From Candidatus Segatella mututuai (GTDB lineage Bacteria; Bacteroidota; Bacteroidia; Bacteroidales; Bacteroidaceae), in contig DJOI01000034.1 in assembly GCA_002439605.1 (NCBI GenBank), positions 1-32,356 on the forward strand: 32,356 nucleotides of DNA, in the 5' to 3' direction. Both the position numbers and the translations under genes were made by a program. Under the pieces are notes generated by a model, which saw only the letters and a program-made list of their open reading frames with translations, ran no database searches and had not been told where the DNA came from. Shown here piece after piece: positions 1-7,455 of the stretch; within the stretch, counting starts at the first letter, position 1, and each line of letters begins with the position of its first letter.

Positions 1-18
1 ATTATTAAAGATTCCCAT
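1..18 (-). CDS. Possible first codons of a leftward gene cut by the window edge
   Basis: Reading leftward from 18, ATG is followed by GGA ATC TTT AAT AAT (MGIFNN) and remains open to the window edge. A TAnnTTTG element at 58-51 on the same strand would put the transcription start about 29 nt before this ATG, a normal leader length. Only six codons are visible, so neither the gene nor its product can be confirmed. Confidence 0.25.
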
Positions 19-50
19 CTCTTTTTCACGGTTAATTCGATTGGATGTTG

Positions 51-58
51 CAAAGATA
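51..58 (-). promoter_or_regulatory. Putative leftward Bacteroidetes -7 element
   Basis: The minus strand reads TATCTTTG, a match to the Bacteroidetes primary sigma factor -7 consensus TAnnTTTG. No clear TTTG is found 19-20 bp upstream, so this is a half-supported promoter. It would serve the gene beyond the left edge. Confidence 0.35.
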
Positions 59-259
59 GAGCAAAGTTATCATTTTAGTATGTTCATATTCATTAAAAAT
101 AGGACGTTATTCGTTAAAATTGCTGTTTAGGCGTATCTTAAACACTATAAATCCATTCTTATCACTATTTTTGAACATGGAGAAGTTTTCTATAGAATTT
201 CATGTTGGAGGCGATATTATTCACACAAATGGAGGAATGTAAAAAACAAGACGCAAAAA

Positions 260-294
260 CCATGGCCTATCCCCATCTCCGGGTAAAGCCATGG
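260..294 (-). terminator. Terminator-like hairpin downstream of GH115
   Basis: CCATGGC at 260-266 pairs perfectly with GCCATGG at 288-294, and a short CCC/GGG inner pairing is possible. On the minus strand the hairpin is followed by T-rich sequence (GTTTTTGCG, then TTGTTTTTTAC). It lies about 100 bp past the GH115 stop codon, which fits a factor-independent terminator for that gene. Confidence 0.45.
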
Positions 295-393
295 ATTCTA
301 CCTTACATTAAAAACACAAACTGTAAAATTACTAATACTAACCTAAAACTAAATGATTAAAAACTCTATGCAAAAACAAGAATAAGCCCTATT

Positions 394-2820
394 CTAATAT
401 ATGTAAATCTTGTCTAAGACAACACCTTCGTCCAAAGCCTTGACAGTAAGCTCATGCTTTCGCAGTTTGCTGACAGGAAGCGTGACAAGAACCCTGGCCT
501 GACATCGCAAAGTGTTTATCTTCCATTCCTCACTTCTTCCCTCCGTCTGATACTCCCTTATCTGAGGCTTACCACCATCAAGAGAGATTGCTATGCGCAA
601 CTTGCTGTTGTCAACGGGGTGAGTAGGAACCAAGCAAACCTCCACGCGCACCGAATCGGTCTTTACCCGCTTTCCAGAGAAAGCAAAGCCCAATTGCTGG
701 TTCTTTGCAATTCCCGCAGCCTTGCCTTCGTAGCCCAAGTCGTACCAGACGACAGGATGTCCTGTAGTACAATCGGCAGCATTCCATCGAGCTATAAAAA
801 CAGGGGCCTTCACCATGGGCTGAGCAAGAGATACCTGTGGCACTCGGCCGAATACAGGCTGCTTGCGAGGCTGGAAGTCCATGATACGATTCCATTTGCC
901 GTGGTTGTAATACCCTTGGTTGTAAATCCGTGTCAGACCAACAATACTGTCATATGCCTCGTTACTTTTCGACCAATAAGCAGCGCCACCATCTTCGGAA
1001 GTTTCCTTTCCGTGGCGAGCCAACTGCCCATAGAGCAACTTATTGTTCATCTGGGCAGCTGCCTGCACGGGATACTTGAATAGTTGATAAAATTCATCTT
1101 TTCGTTCCTTTGGCAATTCGCCTTTAACAATAGCCTTAGAAAGCATCTTGCCAATGACCTCTGCCTTGTCGGAAAGCTTCTTGTAGTCGGCCAGACGAGT
1201 CAGGATATAGTCTTTGCTCCATGGCAAGTCGCTGATGATACTGTATTTCTTATCCCATTCCTCACAACGCGTATTGCCCAAGAACTCTGGTTTGCGGATA
1301 TAGGCAAGGCGATAGCTCTCACGCAATACTGGCAACATCTGTCGAGCCATATCCTTGCCAAACTCACGGGTCCAGAAATTCATCTCATGGTTTTCGAGCC
1401 ATTCGTTATTGGGCTGCAACTCCCTGTCGGGATTGTCGGATGGATAGATCTTGTTCATATCCCAAGCCATATCCAAGAACAATTCTATCTGATATTCGGC
1501 AGGCTTGATGTCACCAACATTCAGAATCCAAAACCTCTGTATGCCTTTGTGCCATGCCTGCGACATCTGCTGAAACATCAGAGCTGGCGAGAATGTGCCC
1601 AACCATAGATAATCATGAGGACGCCCCCAATAGCTCACATGATAATAAATGCCATTGCCGCCCTTGCGAGCACGTTCTTCTGGCGTAGGGAAGTGGCGCA
1701 CCATGCCATAATTGTCGTCACACCATACCAGACAGACATCGGAAGGGACTTTCAGTCCGGCACGATATACATCGAGCACCTCTTTATAAGGAATGAACAA
1801 CTGGGGAACTTGCTCCACATCCTTGTTGACGTACTTGCCTAAAATGGTTCTTTGCGCTTTCAACACGCTATCTAAAACTGTTTTTTGCTCTTCTACCGTC
1901 TTGGCTCCCTGCATAGCTCCATCGTGCACTCCTCTCATACCGATGGTATACAGAATAGGCTGTCCTGCCACCTCTTTTACTCGATCTTCCCAGAATTGGA
2001 GCACATTTGAACGATTGTTGACGAAGTCGTACTTTCCTTTGCCACGTACAGGCCATTCGCCTGCCGTGCTCGATGCCATGGGCTCACAGTGGGAACCTCC
2101 GATATAGATTCCATACTGGCGCGCAACCTCCCGATTGCCTTCCGTAAGGAAAAATGGTTTAGTGCATTCGTGCATAGCTGGCCAGTAGGTATTGGCACGC
2201 AGACGAAGCAACAGTTCAAAAATACGTGCATTGGCCATTGGCCCGATACGTCCTTTCTCCACAGAAGGTTCATAGGTCTTACTCGCCCAGGGCATCAGTC
2301 CCCAGTCCTCATCATTGATAAAGATGCCTCGAAACTCTACCGAAGGAGCTTGCTCGTTGACATAGCCTTCCTGCAAGACAAGCCTGTCTTTCGGCTTAGG
2401 AGTAGCATCGGCCCACCATTCCCAAGGAGAAACACCCAAAAGACGCGAAATCTCCAACAGTCCATAAGCCACGCCATGCGCATCGCTGCCTGTTACCCGC
2501 AGACCATCATGAGATGCCTGCAAGCGAAAAGCTTCCTTCGCATTACCGAAGGATGAAGCATCTTGCCTTACCTCTATTATATGAGGATCGGCAACAGCAT
2601 TCTGATTATTTCGAAATTCATCGAATGACATTATCTCCAACGAGGACGACAATACTTTACGAACATCATCCTGCAATATTCCCAAAGCCGTCTTGACCAC
2701 AGGATCGACTTGTGAAGTATCGCAAACAACGTGCACCGCGAATCGGCTTTTCAGCTCGAAAGCACGAGCAGGGATATCCATCATTAATATCAGTAACAAT
2801 AGTAGAAATAGATGCTTCAT
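394..2820 (-). CDS. Secreted glycoside hydrolase family 115 (xylan alpha-1,2-glucuronidase type)
   Basis: This 808-residue protein is recognised as GH115, whose characterised members remove (4-O-methyl-)glucuronic acid from xylan, and in some cases from arabinogalactan, and can act on internal as well as terminal decorations. Residues 1-20 form a signal peptide (leucine-rich core, likely cleavage after ARA), so the enzyme is periplasmic or outer-membrane exposed. The central domain carries the family-typical stretches FRGIFINDEDWGL, RLRANTYWPAMHE, GSHCEPM and YHVSYWGRPHDYLWL. The last ~150 residues look like the C-terminal beta-sandwich of the family, so the protein appears full length. It stands alone: no SusC/SusD pair or xylanase is visible, so a PUL, if any, lies to the left. 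Catalytic residues were not assigned and the exact substrate cannot be read from sequence. Confidence 0.9.
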   Translation of the reverse strand: MKHLFLLLLLILMMDIPARAFELKSRFAVHVVCDTSQVDPVVKTALGILQDDVRKVLSSSLEIMSFDEFRNNQNAVADPHIIEVRQDASSFGNAKEAFRLQASHDGLRVTGSDAHGVAYGLLEISRLLGVSPWEWWADATPKPKDRLVLQEGYVNEQAPSVEFRGIFINDEDWGLMPWASKTYEPSVEKGRIGPMANARIFELLLRLRANTYWPAMHECTKPFFLTEGNREVARQYGIYIGGSHCEPMASSTAGEWPVRGKGKYDFVNNRSNVLQFWEDRVKEVAGQPILYTIGMRGVHDGAMQGAKTVEEQKTVLDSVLKAQRTILGKYVNKDVEQVPQLFIPYKEVLDVYRAGLKVPSDVCLVWCDDNYGMVRHFPTPEERARKGGNGIYYHVSYWGRPHDYLWLGTFSPALMFQQMSQAWHKGIQRFWILNVGDIKPAEYQIELFLDMAWDMNKIYPSDNPDRELQPNNEWLENHEMNFWTREFGKDMARQMLPVLRESYRLAYIRKPEFLGNTRCEEWDKKYSIISDLPWSKDYILTRLADYKKLSDKAEVIGKMLSKAIVKGELPKERKDEFYQLFKYPVQAAAQMNNKLLYGQLARHGKETSEDGGAAYWSKSNEAYDSIVGLTRIYNQGYYNHGKWNRIMDFQPRKQPVFGRVPQVSLAQPMVKAPVFIARWNAADCTTGHPVVWYDLGYEGKAAGIAKNQQLGFAFSGKRVKTDSVRVEVCLVPTHPVDNSKLRIAISLDGGKPQIREYQTEGRSEEWKINTLRCQARVLVTLPVSKLRKHELTVKALDEGVVLDKIYIY

Positions 2821-2871
2821 TTTTTACACCAATTTTATTATAGAGCTATGAGTCTTATGACGCTCACGATG

Positions 2872-2879
2872 CAAAATTA
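2872..2879 (-). promoter_or_regulatory. Putative -7 element for the GH115 gene
   Basis: The minus strand reads TAATTTTG, matching TAnnTTTG, about 50 bp upstream of the GH115 ATG. A well-spaced TTTG upstream is not obvious. It shares the 161-bp divergent intergenic region with the recG promoter. Confidence 0.4.
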
Positions 2880-2942
2880 CTATATTTTTCGCAATACACA
2901 TAGTATAAAATCAGTATTTTTTGTACAATTATCGTTCATTAT

Positions 2943-2974
2943 TTTGGTTATTTACGCACAAAGGCGTAATTTTG
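2943..2974 (+). promoter_or_regulatory. recG promoter (TTTG - 20 bp - TAATTTTG)
   Basis: TTTG at 2943-2946 and TAATTTTG at 2967-2974 are separated by 20 bp, matching the Bacteroidetes -33/-7 arrangement. The -7 element ends only 7 bp before the recG ATG, predicting a leader of just a few nucleotides. Confidence 0.6.
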
Positions 2975-2981
2975 TAGCAGA

Positions 2982-5078
2982 ATGAGTAGCATTTTAGACC
3001 AAGACATCATGTACCTGCCTGGCGTGGGTCCCAAGAAGAAGGAGATTCTGAGTAAGGAACTCGGCATCTGCTCTTATGGCGACCTGCTCGAATACTACCC
3101 TTATAAATATGTAGATCGCACCAAGGTTTTCCACATCAGCGAACTGACCACTGAAATGCCATTTGTACAAATAAGGGGAAGGATTCTCAGTTTCGAGGAA
3201 TTCGACATGGGAAAACGCAACAAACGTGTTGTTGCCCACTTCTCTGACGGATTCGGAGTGGTCGACTTGGTCTGGTTCCGCGGAGCACAATACATCTACA
3301 AAACTTATAAGACCGATACCGAATATATTGTATTCGGCAAGCCAACCTTTTATGGCGGACGTTTCCAGTTTGCACATCCAGACATCGACGACGCACAATC
3401 GTTGCAACTCTCAGACATGGGCATGCAGCCTTATTATGGCACCACCGAAAAGATGAAGAAAATGGGGCTTACCTCACGCACCATAGAAAAGATAGCCAAG
3501 ACGCTTATAGAGAAACTTCCCACTCTGCCAGAGACCTTGCCCGACTTTATCACCAATCGTTTGCACCTTGTCTCGCGCAACGAGGCTTTACACAATATAC
3601 ATTACCCCCACTCTCACCAGGAATTGCAGAAGGCACAGGTGCGCCTGAAGTTTGAGGAACTGTTCTATGTTCAACTTAACATCTTAAGATATGCGAGCGA
3701 CCAACGACGCAAATATCGAGGATATGTATTCAATCGTGTGGGAGAGATTTTCAACCATTTCTACTCGAACAACCTGCCTTTCTGCCTTACTGGAGCACAA
3801 AAGCGAGTGATGCATGAGATACGAGCCGACATGTGCAGCGGCAAACAGATGAATAGACTTCTGCAGGGAGATGTAGGATCGGGCAAGACGCTCGTGGCTC
3901 TGATGACCATGCTCATAGCTCTCGACAACGGATTCCAGACGTGCCTGATGGCGCCTACTGAAATCCTGGCAGAACAACATCTGCAAACCATCAGGGAGTT
4001 TCTGAAAGGCATGGACATCAGAGTGGAACTGCTGACAGGCATCGTAAAAGGCAAAAAACGACAAGCCATACTCGACGCATTGGCTTGCGGAGAAGTACAA
4101 ATCTTAGTGGGAACACATGCCATCATAGAAGAAACCGTGCAGTTTGCACACTTAGGACTGGCTGTCATCGACGAACAACATCGCTTCGGTGTGGCGCAAA
4201 GAGCCAAACTATGGAGCAAGAGCCAAAATCCACCTCATGTACTGGTAATGACGGCAACCCCCATACCACGTACGCTTGCCATGACGATTTACGGCGACTT
4301 GGATGTAAGTGTCATCGATGAACTGCCTCCCGGCAGAAAGCCCATACAGACCCTACATAAGTTCGACACCCAACTGACGACTCTCTATCAGAGCATCAGA
4401 CGGCAAATCAGTCTGGGCAGACAGGTTTACATCGTATTTCCTCTTATTAAAGAAAGCGAGAAGAGCGACCTGAAAAATCTGGAAGAAGGCTTCGAGACAC
4501 TCAAGGAAGCCTTCCCCGACTACAGCCTCAGCAAAGTTCACGGAAAAATGAAGCCTGCCGAGAAGGAAATGGAGATGGAGAAGTTTGTGAAGGGCGAAAC
4601 ACAGATACTTGTAGCCACAACCGTCATCGAGGTAGGTGTCAATGTACCGAATGCCTCGGTAATGGTGATTCTGGACGCACAACGGTTCGGGCTATCACAG
4701 TTGCACCAGTTGAGAGGACGAGTGGGACGAGGAAGCGACCAAAGCTACTGCATCTTGGTAACCAACTATAAACTGAGCGAGGATACGAGAAAACGAATCG
4801 ACATCATGTGCGACACCAACGATGGTTTCCGGATAGCCGAAGCCGACCTGAAACTTCGCGGACCAGGCGACTTGGAGGGAACACAGCAGAGCGGTATAGC
4901 CTTTGACTTGAAGATAGCCAACATAGCACGCGATGGCCAACTCGTTCAACTGGCACGACAAGAGGCACAAGCCGTCATCGAAGCCGACCCCCAATGCAAT
5001 CTTCCACATTATGCACCACTCTGGTCAAGACTTAGGGAACTGAAGAAGACCAACATCAACTGGGGCGCCATCAGCTAA
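2982..5078 (+). CDS. recG: ATP-dependent DNA helicase RecG
   Basis: The 698-residue product matches RecG in length and architecture. RecG is a monomeric superfamily 2 translocase that remodels stalled replication forks and Holliday junctions. The N-terminal wedge/OB region (about residues 1-260) begins with the helix-hairpin-like LPGVGPKKKEIL. Motor motifs follow in order: Walker A GDVGSGKT with K302, DEQH at 397-400, TATPIPRT, and the motif VI region QLRGRVGRG. The start at 2982 is supported by the immediately upstream promoter and by the conserved N-terminus. The 60-bp gap to the next gene, without a recognisable terminator, suggests they may be cotranscribed. Nothing appears truncated or unusual in the protein. 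Confidence 0.97.
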   Translation: MSSILDQDIMYLPGVGPKKKEILSKELGICSYGDLLEYYPYKYVDRTKVFHISELTTEMPFVQIRGRILSFEEFDMGKRNKRVVAHFSDGFGVVDLVWFRGAQYIYKTYKTDTEYIVFGKPTFYGGRFQFAHPDIDDAQSLQLSDMGMQPYYGTTEKMKKMGLTSRTIEKIAKTLIEKLPTLPETLPDFITNRLHLVSRNEALHNIHYPHSHQELQKAQVRLKFEELFYVQLNILRYASDQRRKYRGYVFNRVGEIFNHFYSNNLPFCLTGAQKRVMHEIRADMCSGKQMNRLLQGDVGSGKTLVALMTMLIALDNGFQTCLMAPTEILAEQHLQTIREFLKGMDIRVELLTGIVKGKKRQAILDALACGEVQILVGTHAIIEETVQFAHLGLAVIDEQHRFGVAQRAKLWSKSQNPPHVLVMTATPIPRTLAMTIYGDLDVSVIDELPPGRKPIQTLHKFDTQLTTLYQSIRRQISLGRQVYIVFPLIKESEKSDLKNLEEGFETLKEAFPDYSLSKVHGKMKPAEKEMEMEKFVKGETQILVATTVIEVGVNVPNASVMVILDAQRFGLSQLHQLRGRVGRGSDQSYCILVTNYKLSEDTRKRIDIMCDTNDGFRIAEADLKLRGPGDLEGTQQSGIAFDLKIANIARDGQLVQLARQEAQAVIEADPQCNLPHYAPLWSRLRELKKTNINWGAIS

Positions 5079-5138
5079 GGAAACACAACACACCTAACCA
5101 AACGCTGCGGCAGAACATAAAAAGAAACTAAAGAAAAT

Positions 5139-5528
5139 ATGACGACAAAAGAACAAACTTCAGAAGGAAACCTCTTTCAAGACATACCCGCCATCCCAGC
5201 TACCACGCACAAGAAACGCGGGCGCAAGCCTTTGGTTCGCGCCCCAGAACCTCGCCCCGAGCTGACCAAGGAGGAAATGAGAGAAAAACTTATCGGCATC
5301 AAGGAGATAGAAAGCGTAACAGGCATCAGATACATCCAACTGCACGTCACCGCCAAGATGATTATCGGCATACGGGAAAGTTCGGGAAAGGAATTCACCA
5401 TCAACCTCGACGAACTCTACAGAGCCTACACACAATGCAACCATTTCACAAGTCCGGAGGTCAAGAAATACATCTTCATGGGTCATTCCCCTGCCGTAGC
5501 CTTGCTCCGCCATCTAAAAAATGGATAA
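5139..5528 (+). CDS. Small conserved-looking protein of unknown function with an AT-hook-like motif
   Basis: I do not recognise a named family for this 129-residue protein. It has no signal peptide or membrane segment. Residues 1-25 are polar and probably disordered. A basic patch at about 25-31 (KKRGRKP) resembles the RGR/P core of AT-hook minor-groove-binding motifs. The remaining part is a compact alpha/beta-looking domain containing GIRYIQLHVTAKMIIGIRES and a C-terminal helix with FMGHSPAVALLRHL. It sits 60 bp after recG in the same direction, probably on the same transcript. DNA or nucleoid binding is possible from the motif, but this is inference. Confidence 0.6.
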   Translation: MTTKEQTSEGNLFQDIPAIPATTHKKRGRKPLVRAPEPRPELTKEEMREKLIGIKEIESVTGIRYIQLHVTAKMIIGIRESSGKEFTINLDELYRAYTQCNHFTSPEVKKYIFMGHSPAVALLRHLKNG

Positions 5529-5863
5529 ATTACAATAGGAACTTTACCGCCACCAAGAGTGAAAGAAAGACAAAATAAGAGACAAAAAAATGTTAAAAGC
5601 CTCATTTGACTTTTCATACGACAATTAAGCCTTTTCTCCTATATACAAACTGAAAGTAAAAGCTACACAAATGATTACAAACATGTTAAAGTGCGAATAA
5701 TTTTTGTTAATCTATTAGGTAGTTTGAATTATTTTTGTTATATTTGCAACGTCTATATAACAAAATCGCAGTCCAGAACATTTGCCTTGTGATTTTCCAT
5801 ACAGAATTCTTTCCATTCTGCATGCTAAACGACCAACCTAAAAAAGAGTATTAATTTAGAATT
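5529..5863. other. 335-bp noncoding region upstream of the M23 peptidase gene
   Basis: The stretch is AT-rich and carries two overlapping TAnnTTTG elements at 5730-5746. It also has a small inverted repeat, CAGAAT at 5802-5807 and ATTCTG at 5815-5820, within the predicted ~110-nt leader of the peptidase gene. No terminator for the preceding small gene and no RNA gene could be identified. Confidence 0.5.
5730..5746 (+). promoter_or_regulatory. Two overlapping -7 elements upstream of the M23 gene
   Basis: TATTTTTG (5730-5737) and TATATTTG (5739-5746) both match TAnnTTTG. Neither has a clean TTTG 19-20 bp upstream. Transcription from here would give an mRNA leader of about 110 nt. Confidence 0.45.
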
Positions 5864-6811
5864 ATGAGTATAAAAAGCAAAATAAGTAAAATCTTTGTAG
5901 GAGTATTATTGTCCCTCACTGCTGTGCCCACATTGGCCCAAGACCTTCTGGCACGCCAGGCACCAGTAGACCATCGCATGAAGTCACTCGACACTTTAGC
6001 CATTTCTCATTACCACCAAATGGAAGAGCGTGAGAACCCAGCCAACGAACTCTATGAAGATTTCTCTAACAAATATGCACACAGGGCAACATCACTACCT
6101 GAACATTTCCGTATAGACCTTCGTCATTTCTGTATGCCTACCAAAAGCCGCATAGTAACCAGCAACTTCGGTTATCGCTCGCAGTTTGGTCGTAACCACA
6201 AAGGTCTGGACATCAAAGTATACATCGGCGACACCATACGTGCAGCTTTCTCTGGAAAAGTACGTATTGTAAGATATGAGAGAGGCGGATATGGCAAATA
6301 TATCGTTATTCGCCACAACAATGGATTGGAAACCATCTATGGCCATCTCTCTGAACAACTCGTAGAAGAAAATCAGACAGTAAGAGCCGGCGAAGTGATA
6401 GGACTCGGTGGAAATACCGGCCGGAGCACAGGTTCCCACCTGCACTTTGAGACTCGCCTCTGTGGAGTGGCCTTGAATCCTGCCCTCATGTTCGACTTCC
6501 GCAACCAGGATGTAGTGGGCGACTACTATGATTTTAACCGCAGCACATACGAGAACGAAGGCATTGCCGCCAACTCGTCTCGTGGAAAAGTTGGCAACGG
6601 AGGCTACACTCGCGAAGAAGTCAACGGGGGCACATTTGGCAGATATGAAGCCCGCACAAGCGGTGAGAGACTTTACCACAAGGTTAAATACGGTGAAACA
6701 ATCAGCTCGATCGCCGAGAAGCGTGGCGTAAGCGTAGAGACGATTTGCCGCCTCAATGGTTACAGGAAGAACAAGAAACTTACTCCTGGACAGATTATCA
6801 GATACTCATAA
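5864..6811 (+). CDS. Secreted M23 metallopeptidase with C-terminal LysM domain
   Basis: The 315-residue protein is an LytM/M23-type zinc endopeptidase, a family that cuts peptidoglycan cross-bridges or acts as an amidase-activating factor. Residues 1-25 form a signal peptide with likely cleavage at TLA-QD. The M23 domain covers about 95-210 with the zinc/catalytic signature intact: H112 and D116 in NHKGLDI, then GSHLHFE with H192 and H194. A LysM module at about 271-315 would bind glycan strands. A polar linker of about 55 residues joins them. Because the metal ligands are all present, an active hydrolase is more likely than a degenerate EnvC-like activator. It is monocistronic: the next gene is convergent and a strong hairpin follows. 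Confidence 0.92.
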   Translation: MSIKSKISKIFVGVLLSLTAVPTLAQDLLARQAPVDHRMKSLDTLAISHYHQMEERENPANELYEDFSNKYAHRATSLPEHFRIDLRHFCMPTKSRIVTSNFGYRSQFGRNHKGLDIKVYIGDTIRAAFSGKVRIVRYERGGYGKYIVIRHNNGLETIYGHLSEQLVEENQTVRAGEVIGLGGNTGRSTGSHLHFETRLCGVALNPALMFDFRNQDVVGDYYDFNRSTYENEGIAANSSRGKVGNGGYTREEVNGGTFGRYEARTSGERLYHKVKYGETISSIAEKRGVSVETICRLNGYRKNKKLTPGQIIRYS

Positions 6812-6952
6812 TTCAGCAAATATCCGTTTGACTGTTGACAGAGCGACAGAATGAATGCGGAAACAAACGTCAATGGTGAAACAAGTCGACAAGCAATATC
6901 GAATAAATAAGAAAAGATAAACATGACTTAGCAGATTAGACTTTCACCATAA

Positions 6953-7002
6953 CAAAGAGAGAAGCAGGAATTTCCATTGGGAAGTTCCTGCTTCTCTCTT
7001 TG
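6953..7002 (+). terminator. 18-bp perfect hairpin, terminator of the M23 gene
   Basis: CAAAGAGAGAAGCAGGAA (6953-6970) is perfectly complementary to 6985-7002. The apex TTCC/GGAA (72-75 with 80-83) can extend the stem. It lies 140 bp past the stop codon. There is no long U tract after the stem, only TTTGTAAATA, so efficiency and directionality are uncertain. Confidence 0.6.
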
Positions 7003-7215
7003 TAAATACACATTTCTAATATTTCGCTCAATGAATATCAAATATTCTATTTGCACCGAATGATACGAACCATGCGCAGCAAAAAGAACAACCAAAAGAA
7101 CTTTTTGTCTTCGGAACTCCGACACGACCCAAATACGCTCTAAGTCCTTCTATATATCAATATAAATTGACAGAGAAACCAATATCAGTTTCCTTTGAAT
7201 ATATCTCCATCAACC

Positions 7216-7299
7216 GCACATCAGCTGTTATGCACCCGCACAACAGCTGTTGTGCGACCGTCCATCAGCTGTTGTGCAGGTGTACACCAGCTGTTGTGC
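7216..7299. repeat. Four 18-bp semi-palindromic units at an exact 22-bp period
   Basis: Units lie at 7216-7233, 7238-7255, 7260-7277 and 7282-7299, each separated by 4 bp. All share CAGCTGTTRTGC, and the CAGCTG cores begin at 7222, 7244, 7266 and 7288. The second unit is a perfect 18-bp palindrome (GCACAACAGCTGTTGTGC); the others keep the right half and degenerate on the left. A 22-bp period is about two helical turns, so bound dimers would line up on one DNA face, as in iteron or operator arrays. No replication gene is adjacent. Function unknown. Confidence 0.85.
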
Positions 7300-7378
7300 C
7301 AAAACTTCCAAAAGGACTTGGAGCAACAGATAGGGACTTACCATCTACGGAGAGCTATGCAACAGGTTATTATATAAG

Positions 7379-7438
7379 AACTGAGTCCACTTAAAAAAGT
7401 ACCAAAACATAAGGGTACTTTTTTAAGTGGACTCAGTT
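7379..7438. repeat. Perfect 25-bp inverted repeat with 10-nt loop next to the rseP stop
   Basis: The arm at 7379-7403 (AACTGAGTCCACTTAAAAAA, then GTACC) is exactly complementary to 7414-7438, with AAAACATAAG between. It lies 17 bp beyond the rseP stop codon and could act as a bidirectional terminator, since rseP is leftward and the M23 gene rightward. The stem is unusually long and perfect for a terminator. Alternative readings are a MITE or paired insertion-sequence ends; no transposase is nearby. Confidence 0.8.
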
Positions 7439-7455
7439 AATATACAGAACATTCC

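Larger units (their letters stand above)
1..393. other. Noncoding stretch at the left edge
   Basis: This AT-rich stretch lies between the end of the GH115 gene and the window edge. It holds a terminator-like hairpin at 260-294 on the GH115 transcript side and a leftward -7 promoter element at 51-58 that probably serves a gene starting just inside the edge. No tRNA-like fold or protein-coding signal is visible in the rest. Confidence 0.6.
6812..7455. other. 644-bp noncoding region between convergent genes
   Basis: This gap between the M23 gene and rseP holds three structured elements listed separately: a hairpin at 6953-7002, a 22-bp-period array at 7216-7299 and a 25-bp perfect inverted repeat at 7379-7438. 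Short open frames here (for example 7195-7377 and 7167-7394) merely read through the repeat array, whose 22-bp period is not a multiple of three, so they are not convincing genes. Confidence 0.6.

Noticed and set aside
7216..7299. CRISPR array
   Set aside because: The gaps between units are 4 bp, far too short for spacers, and no cas gene is present.
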